Positions 7,296 through 15,412 of a stretch of DNA of 64,000 nt are shown here, piece by piece (positions within the stretch are counted from its first letter, which is position 1; the number at the start of each line of letters is the position of its first letter). This stretch comes from Blautia schinkii (GTDB lineage: Bacteria; Bacillota; Clostridia; Lachnospirales; Lachnospiraceae). The position numbers were made by a program, and so were the translations under genes. The notes beneath the pieces are model-generated. The model saw only the letters and a program-made list of their open reading frames with translations, did no database searches and was not told the DNA's origin. The stretch spans positions 1-64,000 of the forward strand of contig NZ_JAAWUO010000006.1 in assembly GCF_013304825.1 (NCBI RefSeq), in the 5' to 3' direction.

Positions 7296-9320
7296 ATGAG
7301 CCTGCTGCAAATGAGTTTTCTGGGAACGGTTATTATTTTACTTATTGTGGTATTAAGGGCTGTGCTTATCAACAGATTACCGAAGAAAACATTTTTGATT
7401 TTATGGTGGATTGCATTAATACGGTTATTAGTTCCATTTTCCATAAAATCAGTCACAAGTATTTATTCTCTGTTGCAGAGTATTTATTCTGATATAAACC
7501 CAGTGAGAACGGCGCAAACGACAACATTTTTACCCATTCATGGGAATATGCCTGAGATAGCAAATGGATTATCAGAGGCTATGGTACAGAGAACAGAATC
7601 CATTTCGATTTTGAGTGTAATATGGCTGGCAGGTCTGTTACTTTGTTTTGGATTTTTTGCGGTTTCCTATATAAAATGTTATCGGGAATTTCGATTTTCG
7701 CTGCCTGTTGAAAATGATATTTTGGAAGCATGGAAGGAAAAACATCCACTAAAAAGGAGTCTATCCATCCGGCAGACAGAAACCATAGCTGCACCACTTT
7801 CTTATGGTGTGATTCGCCCAGTTATTTTAATGCCGAAAAATACAGAATGGAAAAATATTTATCAGCTTCGTTATGTGTTGGAACATGAATATGTGCATAT
7901 CAGACGGCTTGATATGCTTACAAAGCTGATAATGATTGCTGCAGTATGCATTCATTGGTTTAATCCTCTTGTGTGGGTAATGTATATTCTTTTTAACAGA
8001 GATTTGGAATTATCCTGTGACGAAACCGTAGTCCGTAGATTTGGAATGGATATAAAGTCGGTATATGCAACTGCTTTAATATCTATGGAAGAAAAAAAGA
8101 GCGGACTGACACCATTATGTAACAGTTTCAGTAAAAATGCGATTGAAGAGAGGATAAGAGCAATTATGAAGATAAAGAAGACATCTAAGTTTGCAGTAAT
8201 TATAAGTGCAGTATTGGTAATTTGCGTGACAGGTGGATTTGCAACTTCCGCATCATCCTTGGAGAAAAAGACAGAGACAGCGCAAGAAAACGGTGAAACA
8301 ACAGTTGCTTTAAACGAAGTGAATATCCGGGAAGATGAATCACTTTCAAGTTCGGATGTGGAATGGTGGACAGCAGAAGAGTATGCGAAATGGCTGGACG
8401 AGGAAAAAGAAGTTCTGCAGTCTATGATTGGTGAAAAAGCTTATACAGGCGGCGACGGATGGTTTGTATGGACACAGGAAAAGGTAGATGAGACGATTGC
8501 ACTTTATGAGGATAATCTTCAAAAAATAAAAGATGGGATGAAGTTGTCGAAATCATCTGATGATGCAGTGGGAATTACAATGGCATATTCTCCGGAAAAT
8601 ATAGAATATGCGAAGCAGGAAGCAGAAACGGTCACCGAAAATAAAGACAGTAATGAAAATGTATTCAGCGAAGAACAGCTTTCTGAATATGCAAAAGCGG
8701 GAATAACTTACCAGAAAGAAACAGGATTTCTGATGTATGATGGAAAGACCATTGGATATTTCCGGGATGAGTTTAAGCCGGGTACTTATACAATAAGTTC
8801 CAAACGTGGAGGTACGCTTCGAGTTGAAGTGCAAAGGGAAAACTATGGCACCATCACAGACGTAAAGGCAGAACCGTTATCAGATGATTTTTGGTCAGAA
8901 CCGGCAGTATTGGTTGAAAGTTCCGGCGGAGAAGCTGTAACTGCAGATGAAATGAAAGGATCTGTTTTTGAAGAAGGAGGAAGTGAGAACATAGCGGCTG
9001 ATGACATGGGCGAATATAGCAGTGAAGAGGGAAAAGGTCTTAATATTGCTGTTCCACAGGAGTATGCTGATTATGGAGTATCTTGTGATGCTCAAGGAAA
9101 CTGGGTTTATAATGGTAAGATTATAGCAGATTTATATGATGAGGGAAGGGGAATCTTTTCTAACAGCAACGGAACTATGTACATTGAAGTAACGAGAGAC
9201 AAAAGTGGAAAGATCAGCAGCTTTCAAAAAGTAAGCAAAAATAGAATGCAGGAATTATTTACTGAATTTAATCCGGAAGCGGAAACATTTGATGGATATA
9301 CTTCAGAGGCGAAACATTAA
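7296..9320 (+). CDS. M56 family (BlaR1-like) membrane peptidase sensor
   Basis: Start taken at ATG 7296, behind GAGGTGA; about 674 residues. Four N-terminal hydrophobic segments enclose a cytoplasmic M56 zinc peptidase with HEYVH at residues 197-201 (HExxH) and a downstream ELSCDE segment for the third ligand. A transmembrane helix near residue 305 leads to an outside domain of about 350 residues. That domain is not a penicillin-binding domain. Instead it holds two related repeats ending the protein (around residues 465-540 and 590-655), each with Y-x-x-x-G...Y-x-GK-x-I. The ligand sensed is unknown. It overlaps the end of the BlaI-like gene's leader by a few bases and is co-transcribed. Confidence 0.8.
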   Translation: MSLLQMSFLGTVIILLIVVLRAVLINRLPKKTFLILWWIALIRLLVPFSIKSVTSIYSLLQSIYSDINPVRTAQTTTFLPIHGNMPEIANGLSEAMVQRTESISILSVIWLAGLLLCFGFFAVSYIKCYREFRFSLPVENDILEAWKEKHPLKRSLSIRQTETIAAPLSYGVIRPVILMPKNTEWKNIYQLRYVLEHEYVHIRRLDMLTKLIMIAAVCIHWFNPLVWVMYILFNRDLELSCDETVVRRFGMDIKSVYATALISMEEKKSGLTPLCNSFSKNAIEERIRAIMKIKKTSKFAVIISAVLVICVTGGFATSASSLEKKTETAQENGETTVALNEVNIREDESLSSSDVEWWTAEEYAKWLDEEKEVLQSMIGEKAYTGGDGWFVWTQEKVDETIALYEDNLQKIKDGMKLSKSSDDAVGITMAYSPENIEYAKQEAETVTENKDSNENVFSEEQLSEYAKAGITYQKETGFLMYDGKTIGYFRDEFKPGTYTISSKRGGTLRVEVQRENYGTITDVKAEPLSDDFWSEPAVLVESSGGEAVTADEMKGSVFEEGGSENIAADDMGEYSSEEGKGLNIAVPQEYADYGVSCDAQGNWVYNGKIIADLYDEGRGIFSNSNGTMYIEVTRDKSGKISSFQKVSKNRMQELFTEFNPEAETFDGYTSEAKH

Positions 9321-9350
9321 GTTAGTATTAAATGAAACGAGGACGATTAG

Positions 9351-9782
9351 GTGGGAAAAATATTGCTGGTATCATTCGAGGGAGCTGAGGAAGATTTGGT
9401 AAATTCTGTTATTTCTGTGTTAGATTCCGGCAGAGAGAAATTTCTTTTTCAGGAAATACAATTTCAATCGAAAATATGGCATAAGGGTATAGCGATTGAT
9501 TTGAAACGGAGAGAAGTCGTTCGTGATAATAGAAAAATAGAATTAACTTACACCGAGTTTGAAATCCTGCAGTTATTAGCACAAAATCCAGGAAGAGTAT
9601 TTAGTAAAGAACAGATTTATGATATAGTCTGGAAAGAATCCTATTTTGGCGATTACAATATAGTAATGAGCCATATCAGTCATATTCGTGAGAAAATAGA
9701 AGATGATCCGGGTAACCCGGTATATATTCAAACCGTCTGGGGTGTAGGATACAAGTTCAATGAGAAGGCAGGCAGCGAGTAA
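9351..9782 (+). CDS. Winged-helix (OmpR/PhoB-type) protein without a receiver domain
   Basis: A 143-residue protein from GTG 9351. Residues about 48-140 form a complete OmpR/PhoB DNA-binding domain (LTYTEFEILQLLAQNPGRVF, then HISHIREKIEDDP and VWGVGYKF). The N-terminal 45 residues are too short for a phospho-receiver domain and show no conserved Asp, so it cannot work as a classic response regulator. It may be a remnant or a constitutive regulator serving the BlaI/M56 pair. A hairpin terminator overlaps its end. Confidence 0.7.
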   Translation: MGKILLVSFEGAEEDLVNSVISVLDSGREKFLFQEIQFQSKIWHKGIAIDLKRREVVRDNRKIELTYTEFEILQLLAQNPGRVFSKEQIYDIVWKESYFGDYNIVMSHISHIREKIEDDPGNPVYIQTVWGVGYKFNEKAGSE

Positions 9783-9799
9783 ATTCGCTGCCTTTCCTT
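9771..9799 (+). terminator. Terminator between convergent genes
   Basis: GGCAGCGA (9771-9778) pairs with TCGCTGCC (9785-9792), followed by TTTCCTTT. It overlaps the 3' end of the winged-helix gene. Confidence 0.6.
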
Positions 9800-9812
9800 T
9801 ACAGGGATGGAT

Positions 9813-10856
9813 TCAGATTTTGCTGAGTTTTAAGATAATATTGCTCTGCTGATACAACCAGTCTGTGAATTCTGTCGGACTGGTTGCTCCTGCCTTTACA
9901 GCTTTCTTACGCTGCAGAGCTTCTTTCTTAAAAAGGTCAAACGCATTTTTCATTTCTTCCAGGCGTTCAATCGGAAAATTAGCAGTTTTTTGGGACTTAT
10001 TGATTTTATTACGCCAATTCTGGCATTCATTTTTATAAAGCAGATCATAGTTATTTTCTCTGGCTCGTTCATCAAACTCCCTTTTGTTTTGAAGTGCCTG
10101 TGCTTTACGGCACTTATCACTGCACAGTTCATAACGCTGGCTTTTTGCCAGAAAATATTTTCCACAGACTTTGCACTGACGGAAACAAAGGCCCCAGTCA
10201 TTCAGTCGATTCAAGTAATAAGTGATAAGCGGATAAAAAGAGCTATAGGCAGCTACGCATTCTGTTCTGCGCCTATTATCCGGAAACCAAAGTTCAAGTC
10301 GAGTGATTTCAGCAGGAGTGTTGCGGAAATAAAGACTGCCAGTATGAAAACGTTCTGGTTTTCCGGTATCAGAATTAAAATTCATGACATTTTCTGTTTG
10401 GAATGCCTGAGTCAAAATTTGGATTTTTTCTATAAAACGATCACAGGCAGTATTACGGTCACGATATTCCCTTGTAACAAGATATTCATTCCAAATACGG
10501 AATGTAGCATACATTCTCACCGGATCACCGGTGAGATATTTTTTTGCCAGAAAATCACCAGCAGTCTGTTCCAGTGCAGGCTGTTTCCAACGGTTAGTGT
10601 GCAATGCATCACGTAGGGGAGCAAGTCCATATATATTCCAGTTCTTTTCTTTATCATATTCAAAATCTATCAGAAAACGTCCTAGAGGACGTGTTATATC
10701 ATATATGACATCGTTATCTTTATTTCCGTCCAGTCGAAAACGGATTTGCTGTTCCGTTCCGATTAAAATTCGCTCCTTCATTTTGTCTCTATCCAATGCC
10801 AGAACGAAGAGGATGTGGTCGTAGCAAGGTTCTTGCCTTATAAATTGATAAGCCAT
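9813..10856 (-). CDS. DUF6076-like zinc-knuckle protein of unknown function
   Basis: A 347-residue protein on the opposite strand to the rest of the element. A C-terminal treble-clef-like motif, CKVCGKYFLAKSQRYELCS then CRKAQ (about residues 228-252), provides four cysteines that could bind zinc; a Lys/Arg-rich helical tail follows. The N-terminal two thirds have no motif that I recognise. Proteins of this kind occur in Clostridial mobilizable elements and I believe they are grouped as DUF6076; that assignment is from memory. Role unknown, possibly nucleic-acid binding. Confidence 0.55.
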   Translation of the reverse strand: MAYQFIRQEPCYDHILFVLALDRDKMKERILIGTEQQIRFRLDGNKDNDVIYDITRPLGRFLIDFEYDKEKNWNIYGLAPLRDALHTNRWKQPALEQTAGDFLAKKYLTGDPVRMYATFRIWNEYLVTREYRDRNTACDRFIEKIQILTQAFQTENVMNFNSDTGKPERFHTGSLYFRNTPAEITRLELWFPDNRRRTECVAAYSSFYPLITYYLNRLNDWGLCFRQCKVCGKYFLAKSQRYELCSDKCRKAQALQNKREFDERARENNYDLLYKNECQNWRNKINKSQKTANFPIERLEEMKNAFDLFKKEALQRKKAVKAGATSPTEFTDWLYQQSNIILKLSKI

Positions 10857-11172
10857 TTCTATTTGCTCCTGTTTTGTATGGTAATTTTAAAAAATATAAT
10901 ATTAGTTACATTTATGGTATCGCGAAAGTATTGAAAAGTCAAGATGAGATTGATAAGATACGATTGAATGGTAATTTCGTACTATGCAGTGTACTTTGAC
11001 AACTTTATGACCGTCTAACCTGAGATAAACCGCCATGACCTTCGATAAAAGAAGTGAGCGCATCCGAATGGATGACGTGTTGTATGCCTTGACAGCAGTA
11101 TGACTCAGGAAACAGGAAAGAGAAAACGGCAATGAGAAGCTAAAAAAATGAGATCAAAAATGGAGGAACAAC
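10857..11172. other. 316-bp gap between the DUF6076-like gene and xis-like gene
   Basis: No supported gene. It contains TTGACA boxes at about 10997 and 11093, either of which could serve the rightward mobilization genes, and a ribosome site (TGGAGGAACAAC) just before 11173. A 22-codon open frame at 11036 lacks a ribosome site and was not called. Confidence 0.4.
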
Positions 11173-11397
11173 ATGAGTGAAAATAAGAGATTAAACAATT
11201 ATGATGAACTGCCTCTTGTACTGGATGTGGCTGATATTCAGCGGATTATGGGGATTTCCAGAGTAACGGCTTATGAACTGGTTCATACACCCGGTTTTCC
11301 GGCATTTCGAAGCGGCAGATTAATTAAGGTTAGTAAAATTGCTTTTTTCGAATGGATGGCAAAGGGGAATGGAAGGGTGCCGGAGAATAGTAACTAA
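11173..11397 (+). CDS. Excisionase-like helix-turn-helix protein
   Basis: A 74-residue MerR/Xis-type DNA-binding protein: LVLDVADIQRIMGISRVTAYELV forms the helix-turn-helix, followed by FPAFRSGRLIKVSK, the wing seen in excisionase-family proteins. TGGAGGA lies 8 bases before the ATG. It is far from the recombinase gene, so it may control directionality or regulate mobilization genes; it sits just upstream of the candidate oriT. Confidence 0.7.
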   Translation: MSENKRLNNYDELPLVLDVADIQRIMGISRVTAYELVHTPGFPAFRSGRLIKVSKIAFFEWMAKGNGRVPENSN

Positions 11398-11454
11398 ATC
11401 TGGAGCAGAGCGGAGAGCGAAGTCTTTTGTGCAGGTTAAGGGCGGCAGCCATTG

Positions 11455-11490
11455 CCCAGTGAGTTGATGCGTGCGTCTACTCATACTGGG
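11455..11490 (+). other. Candidate origin of transfer (oriT) hairpin
   Basis: CCCAGTGAGT (11455-11464) pairs with ACTCATACTGGG (11479-11490) with a two-base bulge, and inside the loop GATGC pairs with GCGTC. A second imperfect repeat (CCTGACGCA ... GCAGG) follows. The stem lies directly upstream of the MobV relaxase gene, the usual place for oriT. Function is inferred from position and structure. Confidence 0.5.
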
Positions 11491-11577
11491 TATTACCTGA
11501 CGCAAATTCACGCAGGTTTGCAGCTTCGCTGCCTTATTTAATTTGGAAAAACGTGAAAAAGGAGGGCAAGAAAATTA

Positions 11578-12816
11578 TTGAAAGCAACAAGACACAATGG
11601 ACGCTCCGGGAAAAATGGCACTTATAATCCCAGGCATAATGATCGCCGTTTCGACTTGGAAAACAGTGAACATATTGATGCTGGAAGAGTCAGAGAAAAT
11701 ATTTACTGGGACTGTTACCGTGGCTATACCACAATGCAGAACAGGGAAGAAGATTCTCAGGATATCAGTTTTGAGAAAATTGAATGTACTTTTTATCAGG
11801 AACATTATGGAAAATATATAGAAGCGCAGAATGAAAGAAATGCAAGAACCCGTCATACAGAGCGTAACCGATCTGTGGAAGATTTACTAAAGAACAATAA
11901 AACCTGTCCAGAGGAAACTATTTTTCAAATAGGAACAGTAGAAGAATCTGTTTCCTATGAAATATTACTTGCGGTCGTACAGGACTTTACAAAGCAGTTC
12001 ACAAATCGGTTCGGTTCTCATGTCCATATTCTGGACTGGGCACTGCATTTGGACGAAGGAACGCCGCACATTCATGAACGTCATGTTTTTGATTGTGAGA
12101 ATAAGTACGGGGAAATCTGTCCCCAGCAGGAAAAAGCACTGGAAGAATTAGGGATTGCACTTCCAAAACCGGATAAACCTAAAGGCCGCAATAATAATCG
12201 AAAGCAGACTTTTGATGCTATTTGCCGGACAATGCTTTTTGATATAACTCGAAAATACGGGTTGCATCTGGAAGAAGAACCGTCTTATGGAGGGCGAGAT
12301 TATCTTGAAAAGCAGGATTATATCCTGTTTAAGCAAAAGGAACAGATGAAAAACCAGACAGAAATACTGGATACACTTACTTTGAAAATTGAAGAAGTAG
12401 AAGCTTTGATCGATGAAGTTTCAGATATTGCTTACGACAAAGCTGTGGAGGTTGTGACGGATGAGGTCAGAGTGGAAACCCATAAAGAAGACATTCGTCT
12501 GGTAGAACAGTCAAAGGCGTGGGTGCTTTCCCCTGAGCGCAAGGCTTCCCAAAAAGAAAGAACTTATGCTGTAAGTCGATTGGACGGAGTAATTACCAAA
12601 ATTACAAAAGCTATGCAGACAGCAGTTAAAACAATCCAGACCACGCTGATAAAACCGGAAGTCAAAAAGGTGAATACCGAACAGATTAAGAAAAAAGCCA
12701 GAAGTTCCATTCTGGATAGGCTGGCAAAAGCAAAAATTACTGCGGAACAGGAGAACCGAGAGCGATGGGAACACGAAGGAAGAACTAAATTGGGAAGGAA
12801 CGATATGGAGTTGTGA
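11578..12816 (+). CDS. MobV-family relaxase (Pre/Mob-like)
   Basis: A 412-residue protein starting at TTG 11578, behind AAGGAGGG. The key motif is HLDEGTPHIHERHVF (about residues 159-173), the H-x-D-E-x-x-P-H-x-H metal-binding signature of MobV relaxases, which nick oriT and pilot the strand during mobilization. Residues about 85-105 are Arg-rich, and the C-terminal 150 residues are helical and Lys/Glu-rich. It lies between a candidate oriT and the replication genes. The N-terminus is less conserved than in the relaxase at 34259, so the two elements carry different lineages. Confidence 0.75.
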   Translation: MKATRHNGRSGKNGTYNPRHNDRRFDLENSEHIDAGRVRENIYWDCYRGYTTMQNREEDSQDISFEKIECTFYQEHYGKYIEAQNERNARTRHTERNRSVEDLLKNNKTCPEETIFQIGTVEESVSYEILLAVVQDFTKQFTNRFGSHVHILDWALHLDEGTPHIHERHVFDCENKYGEICPQQEKALEELGIALPKPDKPKGRNNNRKQTFDAICRTMLFDITRKYGLHLEEEPSYGGRDYLEKQDYILFKQKEQMKNQTEILDTLTLKIEEVEALIDEVSDIAYDKAVEVVTDEVRVETHKEDIRLVEQSKAWVLSPERKASQKERTYAVSRLDGVITKITKAMQTAVKTIQTTLIKPEVKKVNTEQIKKKARSSILDRLAKAKITAEQENRERWEHEGRTKLGRNDMEL

Positions 12817-12837
12817 TGTAAAGAAAAGAGGAAAAGG

Positions 12838-13542
12838 ATGAATATATTTGAAGCAGTTAAACAGTCTGTGACTACCCGGCAGGCTGCAGAAAGCTATGGA
12901 ATACGGGTAAACAAGAATGGAATGGCGGTCTGTCCATTTCACCGTGACAAGAATCCAAGCATGAAAGTGGACAGGCGTTTTCATTGTTTCGGATGTCAGG
13001 CAGATGGGGATGTGATTGATTTTACGGCACACTTGTACAATTTAAAACCAAAAGAGGCGGCAGAGAAATTGGCAAGAGATTTTTCTATACATTATGAGAA
13101 CATGGGGCACAGCCCGCCACAGAGAAAACAAATCAAACGACAGCTAACACAGGAACAGAGGTATCTGCAGGCAGAAAATAGATATTTCCGTGCACTGGCA
13201 GATTACCTGCATTTGTTGAAACAGTGGAAAGAAGAGTGTGCTCCGAAACAGGTGGAAGATGTCTGGCATCCGCTGTTTATGGAGGCATTGGAAAAAATAT
13301 CAGAAACAGAGTACCTGTTGGATACATTATTATCAGGCACATTAGAAGAACGAGTTGCCGTAGTGGTGGCTCATGGGAAGGAGGTGACAGCGATTGAACA
13401 GAGAATTTCAGACTTTATCACCACAGACACGACAGGAATTGTGCGAAGTAATGGATATAATGGAAACGGAGTTGACAGTAGAGGAAATCAGAGAACAACT
13501 GGAAATGACACAGAAGGGTGCTGTGAAAAACAATCGGCATAA
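12838..13542 (+). CDS. CHC2 zinc-finger primase-like protein
   Basis: A 234-residue protein. The N-terminal 90 residues form a DnaG-type CHC2 zinc finger: C-P-F-H near residue 32 and C-F-G-C near residue 51, followed by DVIDFTAHLYNLKPKEAAEKL. There is no TOPRIM catalytic domain, so it probably supplies template recognition for the element's replication. Its last 149 bases overlap the next gene in another frame. That tail is low in complexity and ends with a run of Asn/Gly/Arg, so the real domain may end near 13390. ATG preceded by GAGGAAAAGG. Confidence 0.75.
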   Translation: MNIFEAVKQSVTTRQAAESYGIRVNKNGMAVCPFHRDKNPSMKVDRRFHCFGCQADGDVIDFTAHLYNLKPKEAAEKLARDFSIHYENMGHSPPQRKQIKRQLTQEQRYLQAENRYFRALADYLHLLKQWKEECAPKQVEDVWHPLFMEALEKISETEYLLDTLLSGTLEERVAVVVAHGKEVTAIEQRISDFITTDTTGIVRSNGYNGNGVDSRGNQRTTGNDTEGCCEKQSA

Positions 13543-14800
13543 CTGTAAGCTAATTTTAGAACATGATCCTCTGTTAAAAGATGTATTCCGGCACAATATT
13601 TTGACTGAGCAGACAGACATTGTAAAACCCGTGTGGTGGGAACGGATAAGCCCGGCATTCACAGATATGGATTTGAACTATATTATGCTTTATTTGGAAG
13701 AGACTTACGGTCTGACGATGGATAAGATTGTGCAGAAAAGTATTGTCCATCAGGCAGATCGGAACAAATATCACCCTGTCCGGGATTATTTGAACAGTCT
13801 GCAATGGGATGGGCAGGAACGTATCCGCTATGTGCTGCATCATTTTCTTGGTGCACCTGTGGATGAGTTGACCTATGAAAGTATGAAAATGTTTTTGCTG
13901 GGAGCTATTGCCCGTGCGTTCCGCCCCGGAATTAAGTTTGAATATATGCTCTGTCTGGTCGGGGGTCAGGGCGTGGGAAAATCTACATTTTTTCGTTTCA
14001 TGGCAGTAAAGGATGACTGGTTCACTGATGACATCGGCAAACTGGATTCGGAAAAAGTTTATTGTCAGCTTCGTGGTCATTGGATGATTGAAATGTCTGA
14101 AATGGTCGCAACGGCACGCTCTAAGAGTATTGAGGAAACAAAGAGCTTTCTGAGCAGGCAGAAAGAGACTTATCGGGATTCTTATGCAGTATATGCTCTT
14201 GATCGTCCGAGGCAATGTGTATTTGGAGGAACATCCAATATTAAGCGATTCCTGCCGTTTGACCGTACCGGAAATCGAAGATTCGTTCCGGTTCAGACGA
14301 ACCGGGCAGAGATGGAGGTTCATATCCTCGAAAATGAGAAGGAATCCAGACAGTATATTGATCAGGTGTGGGCGGAAGCAATGATGTTGTACCGTAATGG
14401 AAATTTTAAACTGGCGTTTTCAAAGGAAACAGAAACACAGCTTGATAAACTGCGGCAGGAGTTCATGGCGGATGATACGGAAGCCGGAATGATACAGGCA
14501 TGGCTGGATGAACATGAAGACAGAAAAGTCTGTTCATTGATGCTTTTTAAAGAGGCACTGGACAATCCTTATGTAAAGCCGAAGAAGGCGGAGACAGACC
14601 GCATCTGTGAAATCATGAATACAAGCATTGTGGGTTGGAAACAGGGGACGATGACAAGATTCAAGGATTACGGTACACAGCGTTCGTGGGTATGTGTAAA
14701 CGAAAACTGTAAACGAGACGCAAAAGACTTAAAAAATGAAAATGACTGGCATCCGATTACTGAGAAGGAAGCCCGGCAGGTGGAGTTACCTTTCCAGTAA
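13394..14800 (+). CDS. VapE/virulence-associated E-like replication ATPase
   Basis: A 468-residue protein starting at TTG 13394; a near-perfect ribosome site (GGAAGGAGGTGA, about 13376-13387) fixes this start inside the upstream gene. The VapE domain carries a Walker A loop GGQGVGKSTFFRF (about residue 192), DDIGKLDSEK, an acidic EMSEM (Walker B-like) and an arginine-containing segment FLPFDRTGNRRFVPV. Such proteins act as superfamily 3-like helicases with primases in phage satellites and mobilizable elements. Together with the CHC2 protein it makes a replication module. Confidence 0.8.
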   Translation: MNREFQTLSPQTRQELCEVMDIMETELTVEEIREQLEMTQKGAVKNNRHNCKLILEHDPLLKDVFRHNILTEQTDIVKPVWWERISPAFTDMDLNYIMLYLEETYGLTMDKIVQKSIVHQADRNKYHPVRDYLNSLQWDGQERIRYVLHHFLGAPVDELTYESMKMFLLGAIARAFRPGIKFEYMLCLVGGQGVGKSTFFRFMAVKDDWFTDDIGKLDSEKVYCQLRGHWMIEMSEMVATARSKSIEETKSFLSRQKETYRDSYAVYALDRPRQCVFGGTSNIKRFLPFDRTGNRRFVPVQTNRAEMEVHILENEKESRQYIDQVWAEAMMLYRNGNFKLAFSKETETQLDKLRQEFMADDTEAGMIQAWLDEHEDRKVCSLMLFKEALDNPYVKPKKAETDRICEIMNTSIVGWKQGTMTRFKDYGTQRSWVCVNENCKRDAKDLKNENDWHPITEKEARQVELPFQ

Positions 14801-14812
14801 AATGCCAGTCAG

Positions 14813-14982
14813 GTTTACGGTAGTTGGCGTGTTGTTTACACTTTTTTCTATGGATATTGCTTTGACTTGTAGAATTTGTAAACAGTAAACAGATATATAA
14901 GAGTAATTTGGTATTGAGGAAAGAAAACTGAAAAAACAAAAAGAATTAGATTTTTTGGAGTTTGTTTACAGCGGTGGTTTAC
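14813..14982. repeat. Six GTTTAC/GTAAAC repeats after the replication genes
   Basis: GTTTAC at 14813, 14834, 14964 and 14977, and its complement GTAAAC at 14878 and 14885. The 170-bp stretch is A+T-rich, non-coding and lies immediately downstream of the primase/VapE pair. Iteron-like repeats next to replication genes suggest an origin for the excised circle; this is inference. Confidence 0.4.
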
Positions 14983-15107
14983 AACAGGGATGCCCCTTTG
15001 ACCGGCATCTATTTAAGTTGAACAGGAATGGCATTTGGCAGGACTATTTCAAAAAACATTTTCATAGTTATGGACAAAGACATACGGGAGGAGGTGGAAA
15101 TTCCGCT

Positions 15108-15284
15108 ATGAAAAAGAGAAAACTTAATTATCGATTCCATAATCCAAACACTGCGGAAGTAACCGCCGACTATCTGTTAAAGATATTGATTGAAGCAAAT
15201 GCAAGTAAGGTGGAACAGGCAATACAAGAAGCAGCGGATGAGCTTCCCAATGAACCAAAACATGATGGAGGGTGTCCTGCGTAG
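15108..15284 (+). CDS. Small hypothetical protein of the element
   Basis: A 58-residue protein starting at ATG 15108 after GGAGGAGGTGG, one of the strongest ribosome sites in the element. The sequence (NPNTAEVTADYLLKILIEAN, then KVEQAIQEAADE) is helical and acidic at the end. It resembles short proteins found before the recombinase genes in Clostridial mobilizable elements. No function known. A longer frame from TTG 14955 has no ribosome site. Confidence 0.55.
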   Translation: MKKRKLNYRFHNPNTAEVTADYLLKILIEANASKVEQAIQEAADELPNEPKHDGGCPA

Positions 15285-15357
15285 CGCGTGGGATGCCTTT
15301 TATTTTTTTGCTATTGCTTGTGTTCTGTCTGAAAATCAGTTAAAATTAGTTCTAGAA

Positions 15358-15390
15358 AGTCATAGATTAGTCATAGAATTTAGTCATAGA
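15358..15390 (+). repeat. Three AGTCATAGA direct repeats before the AlbA_2 gene
   Basis: AGTCATAGA at 15358, 15369 and 15382, spaced 11 and 13 bp, near one helical turn, ending 23 bp before the ATG at 15413. They could be operator half-sites for autoregulation. Confidence 0.4.
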
Positions 15391-15412
15391 AAATTTTGAA
15401 AGGCGGAAGAAT

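Noticed and set aside
11036-11104. 22-codon open frame in the gap before the xis-like gene
   Set aside because: No ribosome site, no recognised similarity and a position among promoter-like boxes.
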